DNA of 64,000 bases, from the NCBI RefSeq assembly GCF_901933205.1, contig NC_044582.1, positions 18,637,820 to 18,701,819 on the forward strand. Direction: 5' to 3'. The notes under the pieces are model-generated. The model was not told the DNA's origin and made no database searches. It saw nothing but the letters and a program-made list of their open reading frames with translations. The stretch's first letter is position 1. Each line of letters opens with the position of its first letter. The stretch is from Camarhynchus parvulus (taxonomy: Eukaryota > Chordata > Aves > Passeriformes > Thraupidae). Position numbers and translations under genes: made by a program. This document shows positions 63,225-64,000 of this stretch, one piece after another.

Positions 63225-63990
63225 TGCTGGGTCCTGTAAGGAGGGGCTGGGGGAGCTGGGAAGGGGCTCAGCCTGGAGAAAAGGAGCTCAGGGGGGACCC
63301 TGTGGCTCTGCACAACTCCTGCCAGGAGGGGACTGTGGTGCTGTTCTCAGGGGTCCCAGGATGAGGGAAGAGATGAGAATCTTGACTCCATGTTTCAGAA
63401 GGCTGAGTTATTATTTTATGATATATATTATATTAAAATAAAATTATTATACTAAAACTACACTAAAAGAAGAGAAGAAAAGATTTCATCAGAAGGCTTG
63501 AAAGGGAAGAAAAAGGAATGCTAATAAAATCTTGTGACTGACCAGAGTCTGAGACAGCTGGGCTGTGATTGGCCATTAATTAAAAACAACCACATGAGAC
63601 CAATCACAGATGCGCCTGTTGCATTCCACAGCAGCAGATAATCATTGGTTACATGTCGTTTCTGAGGCCTCTCAGCTTCTCAGGTGAAAAGATCCTAAGG
63701 AAAGGATTTTTCAGAAAATGTGTCTGTGATGGGACAGCCAGGGGGGTCGGGCTGTGCTCCAGGGAACAGGGACAGGAGGAGAGGGAATGGCTCAGGCTGG
63801 GCTGGGCAGGCTCGGGGAGGACAGCAGTAGGAATTTCCCCATGGAAAGGTGGGCAGGAATTGGAATTGCCCAGGGAGCTCTGGAGTGCCCATCCCTGGAG
63901 GTGGCACTCAGTGCTCTGGACCAGGGACAAGGTGGGGATCGGGCACAGCTGGGACTCCCTGGGCTGGCAGGGCTTTGCCAGCCTGAATAA
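63225..63990 (+). mobile_element. CR1 LINE segment split by LTR copy 7
   Basis: Sense CR1 (GGGGCTCAGCCTGGAGAAAA, then GGAGCTCAGGGGGGACC) stops at 63333. It resumes at 63731 through AGGGACAGGAGGAGAGGGAA and CCATCCCTGGAGGTGGCACT. Both halves follow the CR1 order. Confidence 0.8.
63334..63729 (-). mobile_element. Solo LTR copy 7, nested in CR1
   Basis: It is very close to copy 6 (TGTGGTGCTGTTCTCAGGGG ... AAAATGTGTCTGTGA). GGGAC lies on both sides (63329-63333 and 63731-63735), giving a five-base match or six with one mismatch. The terminal CA at the right end appears altered. Confidence 0.9.
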
Positions 63991-64000
63991 TTTTGTGGTT

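Overview
This window looks like bird nuclear DNA. The repeat landscape is dominated by 5'-truncated CR1 LINE fragments (about fifteen, both orientations) and solo LTRs of one endogenous-retrovirus family (eight copies). No Alu- or L1-type repeats were seen. The LTR density suggests a songbird, but that is inference. There is one convincing protein-coding gene, LRRN1 (neuronal leucine-rich repeat protein 1), on the + strand at 50704-52854. Its 716-residue reading frame lies in a single exon. An in-frame stop 21 nt upstream fixes the start.

Layout. 1-34.4 kb is gene-free sequence upstream of LRRN1. It holds CR1 fragments, six of the eight LTRs, an inverted duplication (4767-5187 / 6385-6744), a tandem duplication split by an LTR (9805-10812), several minisatellites (12, 35, 42 and 70 bp units) and an (AAT)n/(ATT)n tract. 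34.4-36.5 kb is a degenerate purine-rich tandem array followed by a GC-rich CpG island with GC boxes, a CCAAT box, a POU octamer and a compact TCF/SOX cluster. I infer this is the LRRN1 promoter and non-coding first exon. About 35.45-50.47 kb would then be the LRRN1 first intron, with two CR1s, one clean LTR insertion and several AT-rich, repeat-poor stretches. 50.47-54.1 kb is the coding exon, with a short upstream ORF in the 5'UTR and a 3'UTR with three AATAAA candidates. 54.1-64 kb is gene-free 3' flank with a minisatellite, two CR1s and one LTR.

How it works together. The window reads as the regulatory domain of a single developmental gene: promoter island, an intron of about 15 kb, one coding exon, and long flanks that may carry enhancers. 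Candidate regulatory clusters are noted at 17.99-18.06, 31.56-31.68, 36.26-36.32 and 58.68-58.81 kb. These rest on motif reading only, because no alignment could be run. No tRNA, rRNA, CRISPR array or second protein-coding gene is supported. The many other open frames are short, often begin at non-ATG codons, and lie in repeats or the GC-rich island.
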